This document shows positions 31,092 to 42,542 of a DNA stretch of 64,000 nt, piece by piece (position 1 is the stretch's first letter; each line of letters begins with the position of its first letter). Source of the DNA: Phaeosaccion multiseriatum. Taxonomy: Eukaryota; Ochrophyta, other classes. Below the pieces are notes generated by a model. It was not told the DNA's origin. It saw nothing but the letters and a program-made list of their open reading frames with translations, and did no database searches. The DNA is taken from the NCBI GenBank assembly GCA_965112735.1, contig OZ218965.1:992001-1056000 (forward strand), given 5' to 3'. The translations under genes and the position numbers were made by a program.

Positions 31092-31531
31092 TCGGCCCCG
31101 TGCACGCCTAGCGGCCTAGGCCTATTTTTATGCCGCCGCCTAGGCGGCCTAAGCGGGGCGGAGGCCCGCGCGGCCTAGCTAGGGCAGACGCCAGCCAACT
31201 AGTAGTATAGTAGTCGAGTATAGGCGGACGGTGGGAGTCGAGTGCCCAGTGCCAGAGTGCAAAGAGTAATCAGTTTCATTGCAACTTCGTTCGTATTGTC
31301 TCTTCCGCCTCGCTGGCCCTACGAGGAGTGCAGACCTACAGGTGCGCTGCTACCCACTGGCTGGGCGGCACCACGCACGCGCCCACGGTCACTGGGAGGC
31401 TGCCTAGAGGCGGGCTATATAGGCCGCCTAGGACTGAAAAGTGAGCGGCCTAGAGCGGACGGAGGCCGCCGGCCTAGGTCTAGATCGGCCGAAGGCCGAG
31501 CGGCCTAGCGGCCTTGAGCAAAACCGGCACC
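31092..31531. mobile_element. MITE family A, copy 1 (degenerate right end)
   Basis: It starts with TCGGCCCCGTGCACGCCTAG, the same terminus as copy 2 at 53454-53844, and shares about 250 bp of internal sequence with it in the opposite orientation (conserved block about 31240-31420). It is full of CCTAGG/GGCC palindromes. The right third differs from copy 2 (a GGCCTAG-rich insertion) and the terminal repeat there is eroded. It has no coding capacity. Confidence 0.75.
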
Positions 31532-31694
31532 GCCAGAAATTCGGAAAAAGAGTTTAAGTTTCAGTGTGAACACGTGCGTCTGGACCCTCGCGAAGAGGAA
31601 CTAAAATGACCGATTACCCCAATTTCCCCCTTGAGTTGGAGTTCGCACACTTTGGAACGAGACAGCTTGATGAAATAGAGGAGAGAGAACAAAG

Positions 31695-32955
31695 ATGGAG
31701 AGCAGTAGTAGTGGCATGGACAACAGTAGTGGCATGGACAGCAGTAGTGGTATGGACAGCTGTAGCGCCACGGACAGGAGCAGTGAGGGAGAGAAGAAGG
31801 AGGAGACTCTACAGCGGCTGCAGGGCGCCCGGCAGCAGGAGTTGCAGGGGAGGCTGGGCAAGGGAGCGCAGAAGCAAAAGCAACGGCGAGAGGAGGCGGA
31901 GGAGGAGGCAGAATGCCAACGACGCCGCTTGGAACAACCGGAGTCGAGCATGATGCAGGAGCCCAGCGGCGACTCGCGGAGCGGCCGGACGACCAGCGAT
32001 AGCAGTGCCCACAGTACCACCAGCACGTGCAGCAGTGGGTGCTGTAGGGGGGGAGGGCCCGGCCTTGGCTCGGTGGAAGGAGGCGGGGGGGTGAACATGC
32101 AGGGTATCCCCTGGGCGGGGGGCGCGGGGGAGAGCGGGGAGAGCGAGGGCAGGTGGGCCGAGGGGGAGGACGAGGAGGATGAGGAGGACGAGGAGCGGGA
32201 GCACCAACAGCAGCACCAGCACCCGCGGCAAGAGCACCAGCACCAGCACCAGCAGCGGCTGGGCGAGCGCAGGAGGCGGAGGAGGGGGCGGGCCCAATCC
32301 CTGGCCAGGGGGGGGGACGCCGCTGTGGCCGCAGTGGCCGCCGCTGCCGCAGCGACGGTGGCCGCCGCCAAGGCAGCCGCCGCCCTCGAGCGGCAGAGGA
32401 GGGAGGCGGCTGCGTTGGCCGCCGCCAAGCAGCAGCAAAAGGAGAAGGAGGAGTATGATCGGCGGCATGGGTCGCCCCCCATTGTCGGCACGCTGGGGCT
32501 GGACCTGGTGAACCAGGCGGCCAGCTTCCTCGTTACAAGGGACGTGATGCGGCTGGCCTCCACGTGCAAAGTGCTACAGGGCGCGCTTCCCGGCTTGGTG
32601 GAGACGCTGCACCTGTGCGGGCACACGTGGTCGGTGGAGCGGTTGGGGGGTTTGCTGCCGCTCGAGCCGTTGAAAAAATTTGCCAAGGTGCGCAGCATTC
32701 ACGTGTGCTCTTTTCCCTGTAATGACGAGAACGACTCGGTGGACTACCGCATCACCATGCAGGCCAACCTCACTGTGCTGCTGGTCATGTTCGACGGCCT
32801 GGAGGAGTTGGATATTCAGGACGACGATATTTATGAGTGTTGCGAGGTGCTGCTGGCCTACCTGCCCTTACACGTCAAGGTGCTTCGCCTGAGGGTGGAC
32901 TCCACCTCCGGCAGCAGCGGGGGGGGGGGCTTCGGGTTGGGCAGCAATAGCCACA

Positions 32956-33000
<45 letters not shown>

Positions 33001-33426
33001 GAGGCGACGACGGGGAGGATGCTGGTGGGGTAGAGGCAGGAGAGGAGGAGGATATGGATGTGGATGTGGCTGTCGCGGCAGCCGCCGTCGCAGGGGCGCA
33101 GGTGGCCCATCTGGCCAACGAAATTTCGGCAGGGAGGGAGGAGGACGCAGAGCGGGCCGTGGCGTCGCTGGAGATGCTCCTTAGCAGGCGGGCGTGGCCA
33201 TGCTTGCACACGCTCGAGCTCTCGGCAGACAGGCTGACTCACAGCTCCTCCCAGAGGCTGCTGGCCATGCTTGATCGCACCCGTCTGTTGGGGCAGCTGC
33301 GGTGTCTGAGCTTGGCCTCCACGCCGAGGGTGTGCGTCAACGTGGACTGGACGCCGACGGCGGGGCAGCAGCGCCTGCACGAGCAGCAGTACCACCACTT
33401 GCAGCAGTTGCGTCAGCAATACCACG

Positions 33427-33469
<43 letters not shown>

Positions 33470-34471
33470 CCTTGCCCTGCAGGACAACGCAGGGGGGTAC
33501 ATGCTGCCCCTCGTCCCTCTGCAGGAACAGCACGCACCAGTGGCGGCAGCAGCAGCAGGTGAGCTCCCACCACCTGCCGCCGCTCCAGGCACGGTCTGGC
33601 CCTCCGACACGCTCGCCGCCGCCGCAGCCGAAGCGGCAGGACACGGACTTCACGGTGTGCCCCTCTCCGCAGCCAGGGCGGGCGGCTCCATTACACAGCA
33701 GCACCAGCAGCGACTGAGCCTACTGCGCCTGTCGGGGTGCGACCTGACCCTCCCATCCTCGCCCACTTTTTTGAGTGCGTGCCAGGATCTGGAGGAGATT
33801 TCGCTGGTCAACTGCGTGCTGGACGACGACTCGTTGACTGCCCTCGTGGCGGCGGTGCGAGCTTCGCCACAGCTGCGCTACCTGGAGCTGCACTTTGAGA
33901 ACTTTACCGGCAGCGCACTGGGCACACCCCTTGCCGCACCCTTGTCGTACGATGCTTCTCCTGCCAGGCGCACGCGCTCACAACGCAACAGCAAGCCCTG
34001 TGCCCTGTCCGGCGCCTTTGAGACTGTGCCGCATGTGCTCCACCTGGAGGGGCTGTCTCTGCAGAGGGGCAGGGGGCTCAGGCAGGGCACCATGGCTAAG
34101 CTCCTGCGCAACTTGGCGGTTTCGCCCGTTGCCTCACCATCATCCGGTAGCTCGTCCCGCCGGTCGCATAGGCGAGGGGGAGGGAGAGGGGCGGTTAGCG
34201 CACCAGCAGAAGCACCAGCAACAGCAGCGGCAGTACCACCACCACCAGCAGCAGCAGCAGCAGCAGCAGGCGGCTCGGCGGTAACAGCAGCAGCCGCGGC
34301 AGGTGGTGGTAGAGTTAGAGTTTCCTCCTCCAGCTCCACCGGATCGGGTCATAAAGTTACAATGGGTTCCTCCAGCTCCTCGTCGGGTTCGGGGTCCGAC
34401 GGCAACGACGACAGCACGACATCCATGGGAGGGGGAGGAAGAGGGGCGGTTAGCGCACCAGCAGAAGCACG

Positions 34472-34502
<31 letters not shown>

Positions 34503-35993
34503 CCGCCACCACCACCACCACCAACAGGCGGCTCGGCGGTAACAGCAGCAGCTGCCGCAGGTGGTGGTAGAATTAGAGTTTCCTCCTCCAGCTCCACCGG
34601 ATCGGGTGATATGTGTAGAACGGGCTCCTCCTGCTCCTGGTCGGGTTCGGGGTCCGACGGCAACGACGACAGCACATCATCCATGGGAGGGGGAAGCGGC
34701 AGCGGGAGTGGCGGGGAAGGGGGGCTGGAGCGCATGCAGCAAGCCCTGGACACGAGCGGCTTGATCGCGAGGGTGGGGCGGTGGAAGTCCAAGCCGGAGC
34801 GAGGCCGCAGGGGGGAGATATTGACAAGCCACAGGCACAGAGGTACCCCGCGGTCCTTCCCCGAGCTGCGCTACCTCAACCTCAGAGAGAACAAGCTGGC
34901 CAACAGCCCGGATGCCGAGGATTCGCTGGTGCTTCTCCTCAAGCACTGTCCAGCCTTGGAGGAAGTAGACCTCTGTGAGAACAACTTTGACAACGCCACG
35001 CTGCTGCGCTTTGCCGAGACGCTGGCCTTCTACTGCCCGAGTGTGAGAACGGTTCTGCTGGGCGGAAGGGTCCTGGGTCGGTCCAATGCGATGGGTCTGG
35101 TGGCTGCGATTCGCGTCTTGTCTTTCATGAGCAGCCATGGGCAGGGGAGTGGGTTTGGTGACAGCAGCTTTAGCGGCGGGAGCAGCCTGAGCGATAGTCG
35201 CAGCAGCGACAGCCAAAGTGACTTTAGTCGCAGTGGCAGTATCAGCAGCAGCGAGAGCAGCGGCAACGGCCACGGCCACGGCAAGGGCGGGGAGGCGAAG
35301 AGCTCAAGGAGCCGCCATCGTAGCGGCGGCCACCACCACCACCACCACCGCAAGAGAAGCAGCAGGAGCGACAAGCGTGGCAGCCGACTGACCAGCAGCG
35401 GCAGCGGCAGCGGTAGCAGCAGCGGCAGCGGCAGCGGTAGCGGCGGTGATAGCAGCAACAAGAAGAGCAAGAGTCACCACCACAAGCCCACCCAGACCCA
35501 GGCAGGTGGGGGTCGAGGAGGCGGCTGCATTAACAGCAGCTGCACCATGAGCGGCTGCAGCAGCAGCAGCAGTATTAGCAGTAGCAGCAGCGCAATGTCC
35601 GACGGCGGCGGTAGCCATTGGCCTCAGCACATTTCGGACGTCTTTCGCCGGAGCAACAGCAGCAACGGCAGCAGCAATGGTAGCAGCAGCTGCGACGGTG
35701 GCTTCACCAGCAATGGCACCAGCGGCAGTGACAAGACGTGTGAGAACAACGGCAGCAATGGTGCTCGCAGTCCTGATGGCGCCACGGGCGGTACCGGCAG
35801 CAGCAGCATCAGCGACAGCGTCGGCAGCAGCGGTAGCCGCAGTAACAGTAGCCGCCGCAAGGGCAGTCGCATCAAGAGCAGCAAGAAGGGCAAGTCGAGC
35901 AAGTCGCAGTCCGAGAGTGGCGTCTTTGCCAAACCCGTCGGGACTTCGCAAAGAAGCTTCGTCCAGCACATGTACGGAGGAGGAGGAGCAGCA

Positions 35994-36039
<46 letters not shown>

Positions 36040-36428
36040 CGGGGGGGTTGGGGGCAATGGTGGGCACTGATCTGAGCTCTGCTCCGAGCCCCAAGGAGGT
36101 GACGGATGTTCGGTGCGGCATGACGGCAGCAGCGAGCTCAGCGGCCGTTACAAACGCATTCACTCCGCCCCTCATGATGGCTGCGGGCAAAGCATCATCA
36201 CCACCTTCCTCCCCTCCGTCTTCGTCTTCGTCGGCAGCCATTGGACGACGCACTCGCCCGCGGCAGGGCATCGATGGGGAGGAGAAGTGGGCGCGTGAGC
36301 GCAAGAGGCAGAAGCAAGGGCCACAGAGCGCTGAGCAGGCGCCGAGCGCCGACCAAGCGGCCAGTGCGGCGCGTGAGCATTACGACCTACACGCTGCTGA
36401 GACTTCCCAGCAATTGCCCAAGTCGTAG
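31695..36428 (+). CDS. Large intronless F-box-like / leucine-rich repeat protein
   Basis: A single 1577-aa ORF. After a charged, Gln/Glu/His-rich N-terminus, residues of about 270-310 (LGLDLVNQAASFLVTRDVMR.LASTCKVLQGAL) resemble an F-box, which would recruit an SCF ubiquitin ligase. Scattered leucine-rich repeat blocks follow: LRCLSLAS, LRLSGCDLTLPSS, LEEISLVNCVLDDDSLTALV, PQLRYLELHFENF, FPELRYLNLRENKL, and ALEEVDLCENNFDNATLL. Between LRR blocks there are polyGln, His/Gln and Ser/Gly linkers, including an 85-aa tandem duplication (units start at about 34191 and 34446). The last 450 residues are Ser/Gly/Asn/Lys-rich. The start ATG at 31695 is the first in frame. The lack of introns is unusual here. 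A substrate-recognition subunit is an inference. Confidence 0.65.
34171..34690 (+). repeat. 255-bp in-frame tandem duplication inside the F-box/LRR ORF
   Basis: Two copies (from about 34171 and 34426) of a segment encoding RGAVSAPAEA, an Ala/Pro run, GGSAVTAAAAAGGGR, SSSSSTGSG and SGSGSDGNDDST. A third partial copy of its start follows at about 34681. The period of 255 bp keeps frame. Confidence 0.85.
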
Positions 36429-37183
36429 ATGGCAGCCGACGGCAACTATGGTCCGCAGGGCAATGGCGGAGGGGTGCGCTGGTTGATCGATTGATTGATT
36501 CGTTCATTGGCTGCTTGACTGAGTTTCTGGAGACCCTCGATTTGATTATCGGAGGGCCGGGCGGGGGGCGTAGTGTATATTGATAGATTGATAGTGTATG
36601 GGTCAATTTCGGAGGTGGTGCAGCAGGGGGAGGGGGAATAGAATCAAAAGGGAAGATGGTCCTGCAATATATGTAAAGATCGGGAGGGGGAATGCGAGAG
36701 CACGTCCCCGAGAGAAATGACAGGCACTGACCAAATGCCCTCATCACATAAATCAAACTTTTTTTTTTGTGTTTCATCGAAAGCGTCGTGTTGTTCTCCT
36801 TCACTCGGAATGTGAGTAGCTATGGCCCGACGGACACAATAGCACTCACAGATTGAGATTGAAATGTATGACCAACTCTCCCCCTTCCACCATGCGCTCC
36901 ACCGCACTCTCTCAGTGTTACCTGTGTTTTTGTCCCTTTTGGAAGTTGGCATCTCCACTTGTGTTCACTCTCATAGCTCGCTCGTTGCCTCTACGAGCAA
37001 AAACATGGAGGGATGCGAGCTTCTTAAAGGGACACTAACAGGGACAACAAGAGAGAGAGAGGGAAATTCCCATCTGCGTCCCGACACTCCGGCGGCATCG
37101 ACCAAGCGCCGGACGAACATCTTTCCTCCACCCTCTTTCTCTTCCTCTCTCTCTGTGTGTAGTTGCTTGTTTGTTATCAAGTA
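36429..37183. other. Convergent intergenic region
   Basis: Between the 3' ends of the F-box/LRR gene and the TVP18-like gene. Includes several GATTGATTGATT runs. No exon or RNA gene seen. Confidence 0.5.
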
Positions 37184-39331
37184 TCAAGTGAAGGTACCGA
37201 AGGGAGTGGAGCCTGACGCCGCACCGTCCACGGGTGGTGGCGGTTGCTGGTCAGAGCCCTTGCTATACGAATGCCCTTGGAGCTGAGCCGCGATGTACAG
37301 CAGCGCAGTGAGCAGCATCAGCAAACCGCTGAGAATCTGACCCCGAGACGACAAACGGTGGACAAAGGGGAATGGAAAGGCGGGGAAAAAAGCGTTGTTT
37401 GTAAGTCATCGTGAACGAAAAGAAAGCTCGTGCGTACGTGCGTGTGTGCGTGTGCGTGTGTGCGTGTGCGTGCGTGCGTCGCCCTCCGTCACCTTCGGCC
37501 TTTCCAGATCACTAAACACGAGAATGGTGGTACTAAGTACCATGACTTCTGCTTTCTAGAGCCTTGCGACTGTGCACTGTGCACTGTGCACGCACGCACG
37601 CACGCACGCGCACCCACCTACCTACCTACGTACGGCCCTACCTACCCACCTACCTACGGACCTCCCTACCCACTCTACCTACCTACCCACCTTTGTACCT
37701 CCCTACCTCCCCATCTCCCTCCCTCTCTCCCTCCCTCCACCCCTCTCTCCCTCCCTCCCCACCTCCCTTCCTCTCTCCCCCCAACTCCTCTCTCCCTCCC
37801 TGCCTGCCTGCCCCCCCGCCCCTCTCTCCCTCCCTCCCTCCCTCCCTGCCTGCTCCCTCCCTCCCTCCCTACCTACCTACCTACCTCCCTCCCTCCCTCC
37901 CTCCCTCCCTCCCTCCCTCCCTCCTCCCTCCCTCTACCTACCTGCAAGGTCGCCTCCGTAAAGGTGAAAATGGACAGCGCGACGAAGACCACCGCCCTAA
38001 CAGCAGGCGCGCTGAGATACAACTTGTCCAGCATCACATCGTACGCCTGGAGAGGCACGAGGAGCGACAAGTAAGAGGAAAGGAAGGACGGGAGAGTTTG
38101 CGACTTGAGTTTGAGTTTATGGACCTTGGGCCGGGTGCATAAAACATCGAGGAAAGATACTTTAGATAGTGGTTTTGGTTAAGGTCTAATGAACAGAAGA
38201 GAGGAGAAGAGGGGAGGGGAGGGCAGAGGGCAGCCCCATGGCTTGTTTGCTGAGGGGGGTGGAGGTCGGGGTGGTGAGGGTGAAGGAGGGGAAGAGCGAC
38301 TAAGAACTGCCCACCAAAGCAAACCACCGAACAAAGGGGTCAAGAGTCTCCGTGCCGGCACATTCGTTGCGTGTGTACGATTCATATTCTTCTCCTTCTC
38401 GTTAGCCACAAGTCTCACCAGCCCCTGCTGCTGCTCCTTCCCACACAGCACTTCATCACTCTCCCCCGGCCACAGCAAGGACAACTGTACCAATACACAT
38501 ATTACCAAGTCATCTTGCCTGTCTGCAGCCGGGAAAGAGGGCGTAGAGGTTGGGTAGCTCGAAGGTGGCGAGCAGGAGGGCTACGAAGATAACGTAGACT
38601 GAGATCCAGGGGGCAAAGAAGAGACCCAAGATGCCCAGTCCGAGCACACACACGGTGCATCTGTGGGGGGGGGGGGTGGGAGGGTCATGGCAAGGGGAGT
38701 TTCAAGTTCAGTTTAGGAGAGTACCGCCGAATGTACAATGGTACCGGTGCCAATCAAGAGAGGAGAGAGATCGAATGCTTCTGTGGTAATCAAGAGAGGG
38801 GAGAGATCGAATGCTTCCGTGGCCTGCAAGCTTCCAAGCTATTGTGCGTTGCTCTGCACCGTAGTATCCGATGCTGCGACGTGCCGTGGGGGGCTGCTGC
38901 ACCCTTTCCTCAAGGGCCTGCTCCCACCGACCGACGGAACATCCGAGTACCAGACGAATTGTGTTTTAATAGCTAGCTTTTCCTTCTCGTTCACTTACGC
39001 CATGCCTGCCTTGTGAGCGATAGGTCCGAAGTCATGGCCCTGCAAGTAGGGGCAAGAAGGAAACGGGAAAAAGATAGGAGTGGAGGAAGAGCGGAAGGAA
39101 GGGCGCTTAGGTGGTATGGGAGAAGGGGAGGCACCACGAGTTTGCCAGTAGTTGGGTTGGCTATGAGGAGGTAAAGGAAAAGCTGCAGGCATCCAAACCC
39201 TCTTGCATAATATGAGGGAGCGGGGTACAGCCGCAACCGCTAGACAGCCCAGGCGGATGAGACTAGGAATGCAAAAATGAGGAGGAGAAGTCTTGCTCAC
39301 TTACCCCAAACGACGTGCCGAAGCTACTCAT
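37184..39331 (-). CDS. TVP18-like four-pass Golgi/vesicle membrane protein
   Basis: Five exons (39331-39305, 39039-38999, 38660-38519, 38046-37942, 37336-37184) give 155 aa: MSSFGTSFG, GHDFGPIAHKAGM and then four hydrophobic segments (VCVLGLGILGLFFAPWISV, VIFVALLLATFELPNL, RAVVFVALSIFTFTEATL, LSGLLMLLTALLYIAAQ). The cytosolic tail is Pro/Gly-rich. The order of two TMs, FELP...P.C, an amphipathic linker and two more TMs fits the TVP18/Flower family, which acts in Golgi and endosomal membranes. The intron after exon 3 has a GC donor (CAG|GCAAGA); only this join keeps frame. The intron before the last exon opens GTAGGTAGGTAG and runs into GGGA-type repeats. Confidence 0.68.
37585..37941. repeat. 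CCTA/CCCT tandem tract in TVP18-like intron
   Basis: Mixed tetranucleotides (CTAC, CTCC, CCTG) occupy most of the intron and end exactly at the 5' splice site at 37941. ORFs across it read as Pro/Leu/Ser repeats. Confidence 0.85.
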
Positions 39332-39841
39332 AGCCACGCGATGTGTAGCTCAGCAGCTCACCCCTCCGTCCTTCGCATAGAGAACCGCGCCAACAGAGCA
39401 GGGAGGGAACAACGGGAACACAAAAGACAAGACACTAGAACGCAGAGGCAGTACTATTGCAGACGCAGCAGTAGCAGCAGCAGACAGTAAAGACAAGAAT
39501 AGAAGACAGGAGAGGGGAAGATAAGAGAGGACAAAAGGCAGAGAGCGTGTACGTATATCTGTCATGCCCTCCTTGGGCGCAAAGTCGCCCCATTGACTTA
39601 CGACGCAGCTTTTGGGGGGGGGGGGGGGGGTGAAAAAGCAACCCCTGATCACCCTGATACACTATCGCCCACATTCTCGATAGCGGATAGCGGATAGTGT
39701 ATCAGGGGTTGAAGAGGAAGAAGGAAAGATTTGAGAGATAATTCCTGGCGCCGGCGATAGCAGATAGCATGCCGGCTGGCGCGGCGATGCAGATAGCACA
39801 TCAGCACATCGAAAAAGAAGATCAAATAAAAATGTACACAA
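39332..39841. other. Intergenic region with poly-G and a long imperfect hairpin
   Basis: Between the tandem TVP18-like and DA1-like genes. It holds a G-run near 39613-39630 and the inverted repeat at about 39640-39711. No coding exon. Confidence 0.55.
39640..39711. repeat. Imperfect inverted repeat (hairpin of about 70 nt)
   Basis: The left arm AACCCCTGAT...ACACTATCGC pairs with the right arm GCGGATAGTGTATCAGGGGTT. The left arm carries a 9 bp internal duplication (CACCCTGAT) and the loop contains GATAGCGGATAGCG repeats. It may be a transcript-end hairpin or a small foldback element. Confidence 0.7.
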
Positions 39842-42503
39842 TTAGACAATGGGGAAGACGTGATGTTTGGCCACGAAGTCGAGCAGCTCCCTCAGGCCCA
39901 GCACCGAGTGGGCCCGCATCGCGGCTCGGAAACCGTCCCCGTACACGAGAGATTGGTCCGTCTCGATCTGAGAAAAGACGGTGTGCGTGGGTGCGTGCGT
40001 GCGTGTATGCAGGAGTCCATGTCAGTGGCAGCAGCCCGCGAGCCAGCAGTTCAGTGCGTGCTTCGCACGACACCCTCCCCATCCGCCCAACCAAACCTAC
40101 GGTAGTACTCCGCCTCCATCCTCGACAATTGACATGTCCTCGCCCTCCTCCTCCCTCCCATTCGTCCCTTCGATGTACACACCCAACCTACCCGTCGATA
40201 CCCGCTCACCTGATACAGAAAGAAGCTCCTCAATTCTTCGTCCGACGGGGTCACTGAGAGTGCCGAAGAGGTGGTTTCCGACTGGGTTCTGGGTTGGTCG
40301 AAGTGCGAGCCTCCTCTCCCTGCCGCTGCTCCCGCTGCTCCTCCTGCTGCCCCCGGTATGGAGGGATTAGAGGCATCCGCCTGTCTCTTTTGCAGCCACA
40401 GATGAGCGATGAGCTGACACAGGCCTTCCTCCACTTGGTCCGGCAGATCAGCCGGAGCTTGGGGGTTTAGCCTGCGGTTTGATGATGAACAAAGAAAGAC
40501 AGTCAGGCAGAGGCGACAAGGACGAGAAGGAGAGCAACAGCGCATCGAAGGGGTAAGCCAGGAAAACTGAACTCCCCTCTCTCCATCCCATCTGTATCAC
40601 CAACTCCCCCTTACTTGATCCATGCGTGCATCGCCTCATGTGCGAGGATGGAGCCGCATAAATCCCTGGGCAAACCGTGCAGCACGAGGATGGCAGTTAC
40701 TGCCCGGGTCTCATGCAGAAACCGCTGTGGCAGGCACACACAGCATACACACACACAAAGTCATCAGCATCGTCATGGAAGAGGGAGGGAGGGAGGGAGG
40801 GAGGGTTGGGATCAAACATGCAAGGCACTTCACTCACTCACTTACTCACTCACTCACTCACTCACTCACTCAGTCACTCACTCACTCACTCACCCACTCA
40901 TTCATTCACTCAGTCACTCACTCACTCAGTCACTCACTCACCCACCCACTCACTCAGTCAGTCACTCACTCACCCACTCACTCATTCACTCACTCAGTCA
41001 CTCACTCACTCATTCACTCACTCATTCACTCACTCACTCACTCACTCACTCACTCACTCACTCACTCACTCACTCACTCAGTCACTCACTCACCCACTCA
41101 CTCATTCACTCACTCAGTCACTCACTCACTCATTCACTCACTCATTCACTCACTCACTCATTCACTCACTCACTCACTCACTCATCCACTCCCTCACTCA
41201 CTCACTCCCTCACTCACTCACTCACTCACTCACTCACTCACTCACTCACTCCCTCACTCACTCACTCACTCACTCACTCACTCACTCACTCAGTCACTCA
41301 GTCACTCTCACTCACTCACTCACTCACTCACTCACTCACCACTTTGGGGGCCGAGAAGGAGAATTTGCCCGTCCGTCTGTCGAATCGCACCCCTCCTGAG
41401 TCGAAGTGGCTGACTTTGCCGACCTCGGACAGGCAAAGGCCTCGGGTCATGGAGGAGGCCGGACCGCCTTCTTGCCTCTCTCCAATGTGTCTGTCACCAT
41501 CGAGAGCGCGAGTCGAATCACAGAGAGCCACAAGACAAAGACAACTCTTCTTCTTTCCTCCCCTCCTCCCGCCTCCCCTTCCCTCCACCCTCCACCCCGC
41601 CGTTTCCTACCCCCGTTTAGCGAGTATGCCTTGCCCTTCACCCTCCTTCCTCCCTGTACCTGTCAGTCTGCCTCTCGTTTAGAGTGGGCATCTCCACCAG
41701 CAGAACGGGTATGTCCCACATATCTGCTGGCACCGATAGGCCCAGCGTCTCGTCGAAGAAGTGAAGGATGTCCTTGTACACAGGCGCCGCCTCCGCACTG
41801 TCAAGCACTGCCGATCTCACGCAGGCCAGGCAGGTCACTCTTTGGGCGGGGGTACAGATTGAGGGGCGGGAGGGTGGGGGTGGTACAGATGAGGGCAAGT
41901 GGAGCTCCAGGACACTACAGTGCAGGGTATGCGCGTCACAATGTTCACCTTTGAAATTGAGTTTGAAAGGAAGGAGGCGATATGTATGGAGAGAAATATG
42001 AACTCAGTCGAGTCGAGTCCAATCGGGCCACTCACTCACTCGCCTCTCTCTTTCTCTCACTCTCTCTCTCTCTCATAATATATATATATATAATTTATGT
42101 GCTATAAGTATTATATATATATACATATATCTCACCGTCCATCCGCGAGAGGCGACAACAGCTCGGCCCCTTTCCCTTCCCGCTCGAGCCGGTAGCAACT
42201 GTGGCAACGCTTGCTCCTATCCTGGTGGGAGGGGCAGTACCGCTCCTCCTCGAAGAAATTGTGGCGAAAGAAGCGGTACGTCGACCCCTATTGGTTTTTT
42301 GTGTATGGGTGGTGGGGAAGGGGCGGAACAAAGCCGAGAGCAAAGGTGGGGCATATGAATACGTAGGCGAAAGGGGCTGAGCCGAAGGGCGTACGCCGCG
42401 ATCCGACAGCGATCCGACAGCGTTCCACCATCATCTCAGCACTACACCCATACACACTTTCAGTTTCTTAGGAACCTCATATACACCCATAGTACACAAT
42501 CTC

Positions 42504-42542
<39 letters not shown>

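Larger units (their letters stand above)
30394..31694. other. Intergenic region rich in transposon-derived repeats
   Basis: This separates the divergent 76-aa gene and the F-box/LRR gene. It holds a CCGGCTG-rich patch (about 30887-30925), the end of TIR family B (about 31035-31059) and a copy of MITE family A (31092 to about 31530). No gene is seen. Confidence 0.6.

Noticed and set aside
35304-36304. Minus-strand ORFs rich in Ala/Leu opposite the F-box/LRR gene
   Set aside because: They are reverse readings of AGC/GGC serine-glycine repeats, with no recognisable domain.
40615-41682. 355-aa Thr/His/Ser-repeat ORF
   Set aside because: It is a translation of the intronic (ACTC)n tract, possible only because a tetranucleotide array has no stop codon.
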